Assembly: GCF_006717045.1 (NCBI RefSeq)
Contig: NZ_VFPH01000002.1
Location: 2,356,001 to 2,420,000 of the forward strand
Length of the DNA: 64,000 nt
Source of the DNA: Pseudonocardia cypriaca
GTDB taxonomy: Bacteria; Actinomycetota; Actinomycetes; Mycobacteriales; Pseudonocardiaceae
Direction of reading: 5' to 3'
The stretch's first letter is position 1. The number at the start of each line of letters is the position of its first letter. The notes below the pieces were generated by a model. It was not told the origin of the DNA. It worked only from the letters and a program-made list of their open reading frames with translations, and ran no database searches. Shown one piece after another: positions 8,111-18,200 of the stretch. The translations under genes were made by a program, and so were the position numbers.

Positions 8111-9013
8111 GTGCCTCCGATCGAGATCCGCCCCTTCCGCCGCAGCGACCGCGACCAGCTCACCGACCTGGTCAACGCCCACGTCGAGGTCGTGTTGCCG
8201 GGGGTGTCCGTCTCCCCCAACGCCGTGCTGAGCCAGCTGGAACGCGAGCCCGACGAGATCGTCGTGGACCCGTGGGTGGCCACCCGGCACACGCTCGTCG
8301 CGATCCGGCACGACCGCCTCGTCGCGGCCGTCCACCTGCGGACCTTCGCCGACGAGGAGCGCGTCGCACCGAACCACCGCGGCGCGGGTGAGTTCCTGTG
8401 GCTGCTCTTCTGGCCGGGGTCGGACGAGGCCGCCGACGCCCTCGCGGCCGCCGCGATCACAGCGCTGGAACGGGCGGGCGTCCGGAGGGTCCACGGGGAC
8501 GGCTCGCTCCCCGCGCCCGCCACGTACGGCATCCCGGAGGTGTGGCCGCACGTCGCCGCGGCGCTGCGCCGCGCCGGGTTCACGCCGGGGCGGCGGACGG
8601 AGGCGATCCTCGTGGCGGACGTCGCGGACCTCCCGCGCCCCGGCGACCCGCCCCTGCCCGAACTGGAGCTGCACATCGCGCTCGGCGGTCGGGGCACCCG
8701 GTTCAGCGCGGTGCTCGACGGGGCCGTGGTGGGCATCCACGAGGTGCAGACCGACCTCACCGCGGGCGGCACCCGCTCGCGGCTCGCGGGCTGGGCGGAC
8801 GCGTGGGAGCTGCACGTCGACGCGGCCCACCGGCGCCGCGGCATCGGCACCTGGCTGGTCGGGCACGCCGCTGACCGCCTCCGGCTGGCCCGGGCGGACC
8901 GCCTGCTGGCCTACACGGTGCCCGGGGAGGACGCGGGCGAGCTGCCGTTCCTGCGGCGGATGGGCTTCCGCGAGCTCACCCGCACGACCCGCGGCTGGAT
9001 CCGCGAGCCCTGA
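8111..9013 (+). CDS. GNAT-family N-acetyltransferase (tandem domain)
   Basis: Predicted acetyltransferase of about 300 residues. The N-terminal part (IEIRPFRRSDRDQLTDLVN) has the first GNAT strand-helix pattern. The C-terminal half holds the acetyl-CoA motif ELHVDAAHRRRGIGTWLVGHA with the R-R-G-I-G pyrophosphate loop and ends with FLRRMGFRELTR. The length suggests two GNAT folds, of which only the second keeps a clear CoA loop. GTG 8111 is preferred over an upstream in-frame GTG because the fold begins directly after it. Substrate unknown. Confidence 0.8.
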   Translation: MPPIEIRPFRRSDRDQLTDLVNAHVEVVLPGVSVSPNAVLSQLEREPDEIVVDPWVATRHTLVAIRHDRLVAAVHLRTFADEERVAPNHRGAGEFLWLLFWPGSDEAADALAAAAITALERAGVRRVHGDGSLPAPATYGIPEVWPHVAAALRRAGFTPGRRTEAILVADVADLPRPGDPPLPELELHIALGGRGTRFSAVLDGAVVGIHEVQTDLTAGGTRSRLAGWADAWELHVDAAHRRRGIGTWLVGHAADRLRLARADRLLAYTVPGEDAGELPFLRRMGFRELTRTTRGWIREP

Positions 9014-9081
9014 CCCCGTGCGGAACGCCGCACCCAGCGGGCCGGAACGTCGGACTCGCGGACGAGTACGACGCCCGAACC

Positions 9082-9134
9082 CGGCGAGTCCGACGTCCAG
9101 GCACGGCGAGTCGGCCGTCCGGACACGGCGAGTC
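9082..9134. repeat. Three CGGCGAGTC repeats at exact 22-bp spacing
   Basis: CGGCGAGTC occurs at 9082-9090, 9104-9112 and 9126-9134. The fixed 22-bp spacing is two helical turns, so the copies face the same side of the DNA. The array ends just before the probable promoter of the DUF1697 gene. The GCGAGTC core is shared with the dispersed repeats at 1753 and 40418. Confidence 0.6.
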
Positions 9135-9147
9135 CGGCGGCCGGTCC

Positions 9148-9153
9148 TACGCT
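9148..9153 (+). promoter_or_regulatory. Possible -10 box TACGCT, leaderless start of the DUF1697 gene
   Basis: TACGCT ends 7 bases before GTG 9161, the usual geometry of a leaderless actinobacterial promoter. No clear -35 element is visible; the CGGCGAGTC array lies where one would be. Confidence 0.4.
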
Positions 9154-9160
9154 GCGCGGC

Positions 9161-9724
9161 GTGCCTCGCTACGCCGTGCTGCTGCGTGGGATCAACGTCG
9201 GTCGCGCGAAGCGCGTGGCGATGGCCGACCTGCGCTCCCTGCTGGAGGACGCCGGCTACACGGCGGTGCGCACGCACCTGAACAGCGGCAACGTGGTGCT
9301 GACCGGCGAGGACGCCGATCCGGCCGACCACGCCGAGCGGATCGAGGGTCTCATCCGCGAGCAGCTGGGCATGGAGGTGCGCTGCGCCGTCCTCACCGCG
9401 GACGAGCTGCGGGCGGTGGTCGAGGGCAACCCCTTCGCGGACGTGGTCGACAACGGCTCGCGGATGATGGTCTGCGTCTACGTGCGACCGATCGACCCGG
9501 CGCTCGCCGCCGGGCACCCGCCGGTGCCGCAGGACCCGGACCGCGCCCGGGTCGGGGACCGTGCCGTCTACCAGTGGTGCCCGGACGGCCTGATGGCTGC
9601 GCCGGACATCGGCCCGTACGTCAAGCAGCGCCTGGCCGTCGACGTCACCGCGCGGAACTGGAACACGATCACGAAGCTCGCGGAGCTGATCCAGGACCGG
9701 CCGCCCGGCCGCGCAGGTTCATGA
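9161..9724 (+). CDS. DUF1697 family protein
   Basis: A 187-residue protein with the family hallmarks YAVLLRGINVG at the N-terminus, THLNSGNVVL near residue 45, and VTARNWNTITKL near the C-terminus. Its biochemical function is not established. The last 56 bp overlap the convergent MerR gene. A three-unit repeat array and a leaderless-type -10 box lie upstream. Confidence 0.85.
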   Translation: MPRYAVLLRGINVGRAKRVAMADLRSLLEDAGYTAVRTHLNSGNVVLTGEDADPADHAERIEGLIREQLGMEVRCAVLTADELRAVVEGNPFADVVDNGSRMMVCVYVRPIDPALAAGHPPVPQDPDRARVGDRAVYQWCPDGLMAAPDIGPYVKQRLAVDVTARNWNTITKLAELIQDRPPGRAGS

Positions 9725-10109
9725 TCTGCTTGCGGGCGTCGCGCAGCTCGGCCCGGGTGCGCTGCAGCTCGTCGTCGCGGTCCCGCAGATCGGCTCGGGC
9801 GTCCTCGAGCGCGTCGTCGGCCTCCCGCCGCCGGACGTCGCTGGCGCGGAGCTGGTCCTCGAGCCCGCAGATGGCACGGGCGGAGGCGAGGGAGTGCCCC
9901 TCGTCGAGCAGCTCGCGCAGCCGGGCCGCGAGCGCGAGCTGGCGACGCGAGTAGCGGCGGTGCCCGCCGACGGTGCGGTGCGGCCGCAGCACGCCGGCGT
10001 TGTCGAGGCTGCGCAGGAAGGCGGGCTGGACGCCGAGCAGCTCCGCGGCCTGCCCCATGGCGACCGACGGGTAGTCCTCGTCGTCCAGCCTGCCCAGGTT
10101 GTTCGTCAC
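9669..10109 (-). CDS. MerR-family regulator (HspR-like HTH with coiled coil)
   Basis: A 146-residue regulator. The winged helix (about residues 16-80) reads AAELLGVQPAFLRSLDNAGV with RTVGGHRRYSRRQL as the wing, closest in style to HspR. The second half is a charged coiled coil (DALEDARADLRDRDDELQ) expected to dimerise. No metal-binding cysteines are present, so it is probably not a metal sensor. It lies downstream of, and probably co-transcribed with, the hypothetical gene at 10239-10715. The tail overlaps the convergent DUF1697 gene. Confidence 0.85.
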   Translation of the reverse strand: MTNNLGRLDDEDYPSVAMGQAAELLGVQPAFLRSLDNAGVLRPHRTVGGHRRYSRRQLALAARLRELLDEGHSLASARAICGLEDQLRASDVRRREADDALEDARADLRDRDDELQRTRAELRDARKQIMNLRGRAAGPGSAPRAS

Positions 10110-10238
10110 CGATCACTTCCGTTCGTCGTTCGGTCGGTTTCTGTCATCTGCCTCCCGCGGTGGTGCTTCTTGCGGTCGTGGTCCTCGGCCTTCCGGTGCA
10201 TCGAGGCGGACCGGTCGGCCGGTATCGGCGAAAGCCGG

Positions 10239-10715
10239 TCAGCGCGCGCCGCTGGAAGCCGGTTCCCGGGAGGTGAGCTCCCGCAGATCGCTCGGGCCAC
10301 CGCCGTCGACGAGGGACGGCACCGGGTCGGAGCCGCCGGTGAAGGCGGTGAACCCGAAATGGACCTCACCCGCGGCCACCGTGCGCTCCGGGTGCGGGGC
10401 CGCGTTCACCCGCGAGATGTCCGCGCGCATGATGCCCGCCGCGTCGACGGCGTCGAGCCGGGCGAGCAGCCGGGCCAGTGCGGCCGGGGCCTCGCGCGGG
10501 CACCGGTTGGTCTGGACGAGGGTGCGGTGCAGCGGCCCGGTGCGCCAGCCGCTCTGGTCCCCGCTGCCGACCGGGACGGCGACGGCGACGTCGAGCAGCC
10601 AGCGCGACGGCTTGCCGGCGAAACCGGGTGTCTGGTGCAAGGTGATCTCGGTGACCTGGTCGGCGCGGACCAGGCTGCCGTCGAGCAACTGCAGCCACAC
10701 GTTCGAAAGGCTCAA
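10239..10715 (-). CDS. Conserved hypothetical protein upstream of merR
   Basis: A 158-residue soluble protein, not assigned to a family. It begins with a beta-rich segment (VWLQLLDGSLVRADQVTEI) that reads like a small fold and contains PREAPAALARLLARLDA before a C-terminal low-complexity tail. The start is TTG 10715, chosen because GAGGAG precedes it at 6 bases. It is the first gene of a likely two-gene unit with the MerR regulator, 129 bp downstream. The name of its function cannot be given. Confidence 0.6.
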   Translation of the reverse strand: MSLSNVWLQLLDGSLVRADQVTEITLHQTPGFAGKPSRWLLDVAVAVPVGSGDQSGWRTGPLHRTLVQTNRCPREAPAALARLLARLDAVDAAGIMRADISRVNAAPHPERTVAAGEVHFGFTAFTGGSDPVPSLVDGGGPSDLRELTSREPASSGAR

Positions 10716-10735
10716 GTCGATCTCCTCGAAGCTGC

Positions 10736-10757
10736 TATCTCCAACGGGGATATCTCC
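10736..10757 (-). promoter_or_regulatory. Direct repeat GGAGATA x2 in the hypothetical/merR leader
   Basis: On the minus strand GGAGATA occurs twice, 15 bp apart (plus-strand positions 10736-10742 and 10751-10757), about 20-40 bp upstream of TTG 10715. An AT-richer patch with TTGTAC and ACAATG separated by 18 bp lies just upstream and could be a promoter. Together they could be the site where the MerR regulator controls its own operon. Confidence 0.4.
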
Positions 10758-10802
10758 ATTGTGCGATGCAGTTTGTCGGAGTACAAGATGCAGGATCGTA
10801 GG

Positions 10803-13800
10803 TCAGCCGGCCAGCGGCACCGAGGCCAGCAGGGCGCGCAGGCCGGTGGCGTCGAGCAGGTCGGCCGGGCGCAGCGTGACGTCCTGGCGCACGAAGTGGA
10901 ACGCCGCCCGCACCAGCTCGGGCGCGCAGCCGGCCAGCGCCGCCCACGCCAGCCGGTACGCCGCGAGCTGCACCGTGAGCGCCGGGATCCGCTCCTCCTC
11001 CGGCAGGGCGCCGGTCTTCCAGTCGACCACGGTCCAGCCGCCGTCCGGGTCGGCGTAGACGGCGTCCATCCGGCCGCGCACGCCCACCCCGGCGATCACC
11101 GTCTCGAACGGCACCTCCACCTCGACCGGCCGCCGGTCGGCCCACTCGCTCGCCAGGAAAGCCGCCTGCAGCTCCTCGAGGGCGTCGTCGGATGCGGCGC
11201 CCTCGTCGGCGGCACCCGGCAGCTCGTCCAGGTCGAGCAGCTGGGCGGCGCCGAAGCGCTGCTCCAGCCAGGCGTGGAAGGCCGTGCCGCGACGGGCGTG
11301 CGGGTTGGGCGGCAGCGGGAGCGGGCGGCGCAGCCGGGTGGCCAGCGCCGCCGGGTCGGCAGCCAGCTCCACGAGCTGGCTCACCGACAGCTGCACCGGC
11401 AGCGCCACCAATGGCCGGGCCCGGGCGGCGGCCCGCTCGGCGAGCAGCACGTCGACGTCCGCGGCCCAGCCCTCCGGGTCAGAGCCCTCCGGGTCGTCGA
11501 GCTCCGGGTCTTGCGGGGGTTCGGACGCCAGCAGCTCCATCTGGCCGCCCGGCTCCGCGGCGGCCTCCGCCTGCGCCGCCCGGCGCTCGGCGAGGTCGCG
11601 CAGCGCCGTCCGGACGAGACCCGCGCCTGCGTGCACGTGCTCCGACCGCGGACCCAGCGGATCGGCCGGCCAGAGCGCGGTGGGCTGGTCGAGGGTGGCC
11701 GGGTTGACGTCGTCCGGGCCGGGCTCCTCGGCCCACTGCTCGGCGCCGTGCACGGCCGCGATCTCGACCAGGAAGTCCGACGGCTGCTTCGGCCGCTCCC
11801 CCGCGGGGCCCCAGCGGTGCCCGGACACGAGCAGGACGTGCTCGGAACGGGTGAGCGCGACGTAGAACAGCCTGCGCTCCTCGGCGAGCCGCCGTTCGTC
11901 GAGGGCCTCGGAGTGGGCCTTGATCGCGTCCTCGAGCTGTTTGCGGTCGGGTGAGTCCGATGGCAGGTCGAGGGCGGGCAGGTCGTCGGCGTCGCCGCGC
12001 AGCGCAACCGGCAGCTCGGTGGGGTTGGTGAGCCAGGTGCCGCTGAGCTTGCGGCCCGGGAAAACCTGCGCCACCAGGTGCGGGACGGCCACGACCTCCC
12101 ATTCGAGGCCCTTCGCCGCGTGCACGGTGAGCACCTGCACGCGGTCGGGCGCCACCTCCACCTCGCCAGGGGTGAGCCCGTCCTCGGCCCGCTCGGCGGT
12201 CTCGAGGAAGTCCAGCAGCGCCGGGAGCGTCGCCACCTCGGCGCCTGCGGCGAAGTCGGCCACCACGTCGGCGAACGCGTCCAGGTGGGCCCGCCCGACC
12301 GGGCCGGGACGGGCCGATGTCTCGGCGTCCAGCAGCAGCACGCGCTCCGCGTCGGCCACCAGGTCGGTGAGCGGCGCCGACGCGCGCGACCGCAGCCACC
12401 CCAGCTCCCTGGCGAGCCGGGTGATGCGTGCGTAGCCCGGCCGCGAGTAGCGCTCCGGCTCGCCCGGGTCGTCGAGTGCGTCGACGAGGCCGGCCTGCTC
12501 GGCCTGCTCGCCGGGCAGCGCGCCGAGGGCGAGGTCGGCGGGCGAGAGCGGCCCCGGCCGGGGCGGCAGGCCGGGCACGATCTCGCGGGCGCGCTGCCAC
12601 AGCGCGGCGAGGTCGGCGACCCCGAGCCGCCAGCGCGCTCCGGTGAGCAGCCGGACGGCGGCCGGGCCGGCCAGCGGATCGGACACCAGGCGCAGCGCGC
12701 TGACGAGGTCGCGCACCTCAGGGGTGTCGAGCAGACCGCCCAGGCCGACGACCTCCACCGGCAGGCCACGGGCCCGCAGCGCGGCGGCGATCGGGTCCAT
12801 GTCGGCCCGGCGCCGCACGAGCACCGCCGACGTGGGCGGCTCGTCAGCGCTGATGCGCTCTCCGCTGTCGCTCCGCGCGGCGGCGTTCCACCGATCCGCG
12901 ATCGCGTCGGCCATCCACGCGATCTCTCCTGCGACATCCGGCAGCAATGCGACGCGGACGTCGCCGGTGCGGGCGCCGGGCCCGGCCGTCAGCTCACCGA
13001 CGCCCACCGCACCCGGCGCGGCGCGCAGCGGGGCCGAGGCCGCGTTGGCGAGCGCCAACACCTCCGGCGGGTTGCGGAAGCTCGTGAGCAGGCCGTACTC
13101 GGGGGCCGGGCGGCCCTGCGGGCCGGGGAAGTCGGTGCGGAAGCGGGCCAGGTTGCCGGCGCTCGCGCCGCGCCAGCCGTAGATCGACTGGTTCGGGTCG
13201 CCCACCGCGGTCACGGTCGGGTCGTCGGGCCGGACCGGTTCGCCGGGCGGGGTACCGAACAGCGACCGCAGCAGCACCCGCTGCGCGTGCCCGGTGTCCT
13301 GGTACTCGTCGAGCAGCACCGCCCGGTACGTGGCGCGCTCGGCGGCGCCGACCTCGGGGTGCTCCGCGGCCACCCGCGCCGCGATCGTCAGCTGGTCGCC
13401 GAAGTCGACCGCCCGCTCGGACCGCTTGCGCGCCGCGAACGCCTCGACGAGCGGCAGGAGCGCCTGCCGCTGGCGCTGGGAGTCCATCCACCGCTTGTAG
13501 GTCTGCGACGGTTCGGCGCGCTGCCGCTTGCCGGGTGGCGCCGCGGCGAGGACGGCGACCAGCGCGTCGGCGTGGCGGCGCACCGCCTCCGGGTCGACGA
13601 GGTGCTCGCCCAGCTCACCCGCCAGCGCGAGCAGCCGCTCGGTGACGGTGGCCGGCACGAGGTCGACGTCCAGGTCGTGGGCCCACGTGGTGACGACGCG
13701 GTGGGCGAGCTGCCACGACGCCGTCTGCCCCAGCAGGCGCGCCGCCGGCTCGGCGGGGAGGCGCAGGGCGTGCTCGCCGACCAGACGCCCGGCGTAGGCG

Positions 13801-14153
13801 TGGTAGGTCGCGATCGTGGGCTCCCCGGCGAGCACCTCCGCGCGGCGGCCGCCGCTCGGGTCCAGGTCGTCGAGGAGGCGCGTGCCGGCCAGGCGGCGCA
13901 GCCGCGCCCGCACGCGGGCCCCGAGCTGCTGGGCCGCTTTCCGCGTGAACGTCAGGCCGAGCACCTGCTCGGGCAGCACCTGGCCGGTGGCGACGAGCCA
14001 CACCACGCGCGCGGCCATCGTCTCGGTCTTGCCCGCTCCGGCCCCGGCCACGACGAGCGCGGGCCCCGGCGGAGCGGCGATCACGGCGGCCTGCTCGTCG
14101 GTGGGCCGCGGCAGGCCGAGGGCGGTCGCCAGCGCCGCGGGGGTGAGCTCCAC
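10803..14153 (-). CDS. adnB: AdnB-type helicase-nuclease subunit
   Basis: ATP-dependent helicase and nuclease of 1116 residues that resects double-strand breaks together with AdnA. N-terminal UvrD/Rep motor: Walker A AGAGAGKT near residue 40, motif LLDEYQDTGHAQRVLL, GDPNQSIYGWRGAS, then VLTVHAAKGLEWEVV and FYVALTR of helicase domain 2. The C-terminal RecB-like nuclease (last 180 residues) has GRMDAVYAD and VVDWKTG with QLAAYRLAW. GTG 14153 starts the fold. In mycobacteria adnB directly follows adnA; here a GH16 gene lies between them. Confidence 0.92.
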   Translation of the reverse strand: MELTPAALATALGLPRPTDEQAAVIAAPPGPALVVAGAGAGKTETMAARVVWLVATGQVLPEQVLGLTFTRKAAQQLGARVRARLRRLAGTRLLDDLDPSGGRRAEVLAGEPTIATYHAYAGRLVGEHALRLPAEPAARLLGQTASWQLAHRVVTTWAHDLDVDLVPATVTERLLALAGELGEHLVDPEAVRRHADALVAVLAAAPPGKRQRAEPSQTYKRWMDSQRQRQALLPLVEAFAARKRSERAVDFGDQLTIAARVAAEHPEVGAAERATYRAVLLDEYQDTGHAQRVLLRSLFGTPPGEPVRPDDPTVTAVGDPNQSIYGWRGASAGNLARFRTDFPGPQGRPAPEYGLLTSFRNPPEVLALANAASAPLRAAPGAVGVGELTAGPGARTGDVRVALLPDVAGEIAWMADAIADRWNAAARSDSGERISADEPPTSAVLVRRRADMDPIAAALRARGLPVEVVGLGGLLDTPEVRDLVSALRLVSDPLAGPAAVRLLTGARWRLGVADLAALWQRAREIVPGLPPRPGPLSPADLALGALPGEQAEQAGLVDALDDPGEPERYSRPGYARITRLARELGWLRSRASAPLTDLVADAERVLLLDAETSARPGPVGRAHLDAFADVVADFAAGAEVATLPALLDFLETAERAEDGLTPGEVEVAPDRVQVLTVHAAKGLEWEVVAVPHLVAQVFPGRKLSGTWLTNPTELPVALRGDADDLPALDLPSDSPDRKQLEDAIKAHSEALDERRLAEERRLFYVALTRSEHVLLVSGHRWGPAGERPKQPSDFLVEIAAVHGAEQWAEEPGPDDVNPATLDQPTALWPADPLGPRSEHVHAGAGLVRTALRDLAERRAAQAEAAAEPGGQMELLASEPPQDPELDDPEGSDPEGWAADVDVLLAERAAARARPLVALPVQLSVSQLVELAADPAALATRLRRPLPLPPNPHARRGTAFHAWLEQRFGAAQLLDLDELPGAADEGAASDDALEELQAAFLASEWADRRPVEVEVPFETVIAGVGVRGRMDAVYADPDGGWTVVDWKTGALPEEERIPALTVQLAAYRLAWAALAGCAPELVRAAFHFVRQDVTLRPADLLDATGLRALLASVPLAG

Positions 14154-14189
14154 CTGGAAGGTTCTACCCGACCGCGTGCGGCGCCTGCG

Positions 14190-15047
14190 TCAGCGCTTCG
14201 CCTCGCGCGGAGCGGCGAAGATCTTCACCCAGTCGACCCACAGCCTGATCTCCTCGGGCGTGGTGGCGTCGGGCGCTGGGATCCACTCCTCGTAGGGGCC
14301 CTGGTCGAGCTGGATCGTGAGGTGCATCGGCACCTTCGGGATCACGTTCTTGTCGAACGTCTCGAACTGCTTGACGCCGTCGACGTACCAGGTGATCCGG
14401 TTGGGCAGCCAGTCCATCGCGAACGTGTGCCACTGGCTGAAGTCGCCGGTGATCTTGGTGCCGGCCGTCTTGTTCTGGGCCGAGAAGTGGATGACGAAGT
14501 GGGCCTCACCGCGGTCCTCACGCGGCGACTCCATCATGTCCAGCTCGCCGTCGTCCTTGTTCTCGGTCTTGGGCCAGAGCAGGATCGCGGCGCCGAAACC
14601 GCGCCCCTTCTCGGTGCGGGCCCGGAACTCCCAGCGCCCGTAGAGCTGGTCGACGCGGTGCGCCATGCCGCCGGTCACGTTGTCCCGGGCGGTGATCCGC
14701 AACATGCCGTTCTCGACGCCGATCGCGGACGGGCGGCGCAACCCGTTGCCGAAGCCGCCGACGCTGTTGTAGCGGCCCCAGGCGTTCGGGTCGAGCGTGG
14801 ACCCGTCGAAGTCGAAGCTGTGGACCGGCTTCCAGCTCACCCCCGATGCGTCCCGCCCGGTGTTGGCAGCGGACGCGTTCCGGCCGGCCAGCGGGGTGGG
14901 CACCGCGGTGGGCGCGGGCGCAGGAGCGGGCAGCGCCTGCAGGAGGTCCGGCTCACCCGTGGAACCGGCCGCCCCGGCACAACCCGCAGACAGCAACAGC
15001 ACGGCGCAGACCAGAAGCGATCGCGCCCGCCCCGGCCTCCGGGACAT
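14190..15047 (-). CDS. Glycoside hydrolase family 16 lipoprotein
   Basis: Secreted beta-glucan-type hydrolase of 285 residues. The N-terminus is a lipoprotein signal (basic SRRPGRARS, hydrophobic LLVCAVLLLSAGC with lipobox Cys), then a Pro/Ala linker. The GH16 jelly-roll catalytic domain (about 75-285) carries the ExDxxE active site in GELDMMESP, substrate-cleft aromatics (RWEFRAR, WHTFAMDW), and ends LWVDWVKIF. ATG 15047 has the strong GAGGAGG ribosome-binding site. It sits between adnA and adnB on the same strand, which is unexpected for a cell-envelope enzyme. Exact glucan substrate unknown. Confidence 0.88.
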   Translation of the reverse strand: MSRRPGRARSLLVCAVLLLSAGCAGAAGSTGEPDLLQALPAPAPAPTAVPTPLAGRNASAANTGRDASGVSWKPVHSFDFDGSTLDPNAWGRYNSVGGFGNGLRRPSAIGVENGMLRITARDNVTGGMAHRVDQLYGRWEFRARTEKGRGFGAAILLWPKTENKDDGELDMMESPREDRGEAHFVIHFSAQNKTAGTKITGDFSQWHTFAMDWLPNRITWYVDGVKQFETFDKNVIPKVPMHLTIQLDQGPYEEWIPAPDATTPEEIRLWVDWVKIFAAPREAKR

Positions 15048-15211
15048 GTCTGCCTCCTCGACCTGCACACCGGTGGGGGAGCCGCTTGGGGAGCGCCGGT
15101 GTACCCGGCAGACGTTACCGCGTCCCGGAACCGGACAGAACGCCCTCCCCCGGAGTGATCCATCCCCTGAACTGCGGATCCACCGTGCACACCGCGTTGC
15201 GACCGGGTAGA

Positions 15212-18200
15212 TCACGCGTCCGTGACCGGACGCCCCGACGCGCTCAGCGGGCAACTGGTGCGAACCGGGCAGCGGTCGCAGTCGGGTCCGACCCGGGCGA
15301 TGAACTGGCCGTCGGAGGTGTCCTCCGCGCACTGCCGCACGACCTTCTCCCACGCAGCCAGCTCGGCGTCGCCGAGCGGGGGCTGCACGGGCTCCTTCGC
15401 CTGCCCGTCGGCCTTCTGGTCCGCCACGTACACGAGCCGGGCGCCGCCCGGCCTGGTGCCCGGCTCGAGCAGCTCGCCGAACGCCCCGAGCGCCGCCGCC
15501 AGCTGGTAGACGGCCAGCTGCGGGTGCTCGGCCGCCGCACGGGCGCTGATCGCGGTCTTGCCCGTCTTCACGTCGATCACGACGGGCCGGCCCTCCGCGT
15601 CGACCTCCAGCCGGTCGACGCGCCCGCGGATCCGCAGCCACGGCCCACCGGAGCGGCCGGCGCGCTCCCCCAGCTCGCCCGGCTCGTCGCCGACGAGGTC
15701 GAGCTGCACGGCCTGCTCGACGGCCACCAGCCGCAGCCCCTCGGCCCGGCTGCTGCGCACCCATCCCTCGAACGCGGCCAGCATGCCCTGCACCCGTTCC
15801 AGCTCGCGGCGGCCGTACCACGGCGCGCCCGCGTCGAGCCGTGACCACGCGGTGCGCAACGCCCCCTCCAGCTCCGCCGGGTCGGCGCCGGCCGCGCTGG
15901 CCTGCACCAGGGCGTGCACCAGCGAGCCGGTGACGGCCGCCAGCGCGCCCACGTCGCCGCCGCCGTGGCGCTCCAGCACCCAGCGCAGCGGGCAGCGGAC
16001 GATCTTCTCGACGTCCGACGGAGACACCGGCACGACCTCACCCGGCGCGCGCAGCGGGGCTTCGGTGGACACGGGGGCCAGCCCGTACCAGTCGTCGGGA
16101 TGGGCGCCAGGCACGCCCGCCTCGGCCAGCCGCGCGAGCTGCACCGCGGCGCGCCGCCTGCGCTCCTCCCCCGCCGCGTCGTCCGCCGGGCTGCACACCG
16201 CCCGGCGCAGCTCCCCCACCAGCTCGGCGAGCACCAGGGAACGCCCCGGCCGGTGGACCGGCCGGTCGGCGCTGGTGGCGGGCACCGGGTCCAGCTCGTC
16301 GAGGAAGCGGGACGGCTGCTCGTCCTCACCCTGCACAGCGCTCACGAGCAGCGAGTGCCGCGCTCGCGAGCACGCCACGTAGAACAGCCGCCGCTCCTCG
16401 GCGAGCAGCGGCGCCACCCGCGACACGGTGGGTTCGGAGACCCCCGCGACGAGGTCGACGAGCCGCTCGTTGCCCAGCAGGCTGCCGCGCAGGCGCAGGT
16501 CCGGCCAGCTGCCCTCCTGCACCGCGGGCACGGCCACGACGTCCCACTCGCGCCCCCTCGCCGCGTGGGCGGTGAGCAGCGACACGGCATCGCCCTGCGG
16601 GGCGCGCGGCGCGAGCGAGTCGCCCGGCAGCTGCTGGTCGGCCAGGTACTCGACGAAGCTCGCGACGGCCGCGCCGGGCAGGCGGTCGGCGTAGCGCGCG
16701 GCCGCGTCGAACAGCGCGAGCACGGCGTCGAGGTCGCGGTCGGCCGCGGCGCCCACCGGCCCGCCGCGCCCGCTCGCGTCGCGCAGCCGCGGTCCGAGCC
16801 CGCTGGCCTGCCACACCCGCCAGAGCACCTCCTCGGCGCTCTCGCCGTCGCGGGCGGCGTCGCCGGCGATCGCGAGCAACGTGGCGACGCGCCGCAGCGG
16901 CGCCGCCTCGTGCGGGGGCAGCGCGACGAGTGGGTCGGGACGCCCGAGCGCCGCCGCCCGCAGCACCTGGACGAGCAGCGGGTCGCTGCCCGCGCGCTCG
17001 GCGTCCTCCGGCTCGCCGGCGGGCCGGGTGCCGGCGTGCAGCCGCAGCAGCCCACGGCGCAACCGCCGCATGCGCATCGGGTCGGCCGATCCCAGCGGGG
17101 ACGTGAGCAGCGCGCCCGCTGCGTCGGCGTCGATCTCGTCCGGCCGGGTGGCGCAGCGCAGCACGAGGAGCAGCGGGACGACCGCGGGCTGGCGGGCGAG
17201 CGGCAGCTCGTCGGGCGGGGCCGCGATGGGCACGCCCGCGGCCAGCAGCGCGCGCCGCAGGGTGGGCAGCGTGCGGCGGGTGGAGCGGGCCAGCACCGCC
17301 ATCCGCGACCACGGCACACCCCGGTTGAGGTGGGCGCGCCGCAGCTGGTCGGCGATCCACCCGGCCTCCTGGGCCGCCGACCCGAACACCTTCACATGGA
17401 CGTCGCCGGGGACCTCCGGATCGCCCGGTGGTGCCACGCGCTCCCGGCCGGGGCCGGTGCCGGGCAGCCGCGCCGCGAGCCTGCCGACGGCCTCCCGGAC
17501 CGCGGGCGCACCCCGGTGGTCGACCGGCAGCACCACCGTGGGGGCCTCCACGGCCCGCAGGCCCTCCGGGTCGGCGCCCCGGAAGTTGAGGACGGCCTGG
17601 TCGGGGTCGCCTGCGAGCAGCACTGTCTGCGCCGTGGCGCCCAGCACCCGGACCAGCTCCATCTGCTGCGGGTCGAGGTCCTGCGCGTCGTCGACGACGA
17701 GGTGGCGCACCCGCTCGCGCTCGGCCGCGAGCAGGTCCCGGTCGGCGGCGAGCGCGTCGAGCGCGGCCGCCACGAGCTCCGCGGCGTCGAGCGCGGGCGC
17801 GGTGGCCTGCGGCGCCCCCCGGCCTGCGGCCCCGCGCAGCAGGATGACGTGCTCGTACGTGCGGAAGAACCGGCCGGACGCCACCCACTCCGGCACGCCG
17901 TGCCGGCGCCCCAGCTCGGCGAGCTCGCCCGGCCCGAGCCCGCGCTCCGCCGCTCGCAGGAGCAGCTCGCGCAGCTCGGCCGCGAATCCCGGCAGCCCGA
18001 GCGCCGGACGCAGCCGCTCACCCCAGCCCGAGTCGGGCACCCCGCCGCCCTCCGGCCCGGCGAGCTCGCCGCCGAGCAGGTCGCGCACCACGGCGTCCTG
18101 CTCGGCGCTGGCGAGCAGGCGCGGCGGCGGGTCGCCGTTGCGGGCGGCGTGCAGCCGCAGCACCCCGAACGCGTAGGAGTGCACGGTGCGCACCAGCGGC

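Noticed and set aside
12078..15158. A 1026-codon plus-strand frame opposite adnB
   Set aside because: Antisense shadow; no recognisable domain, while the minus strand shows all UvrD motifs.
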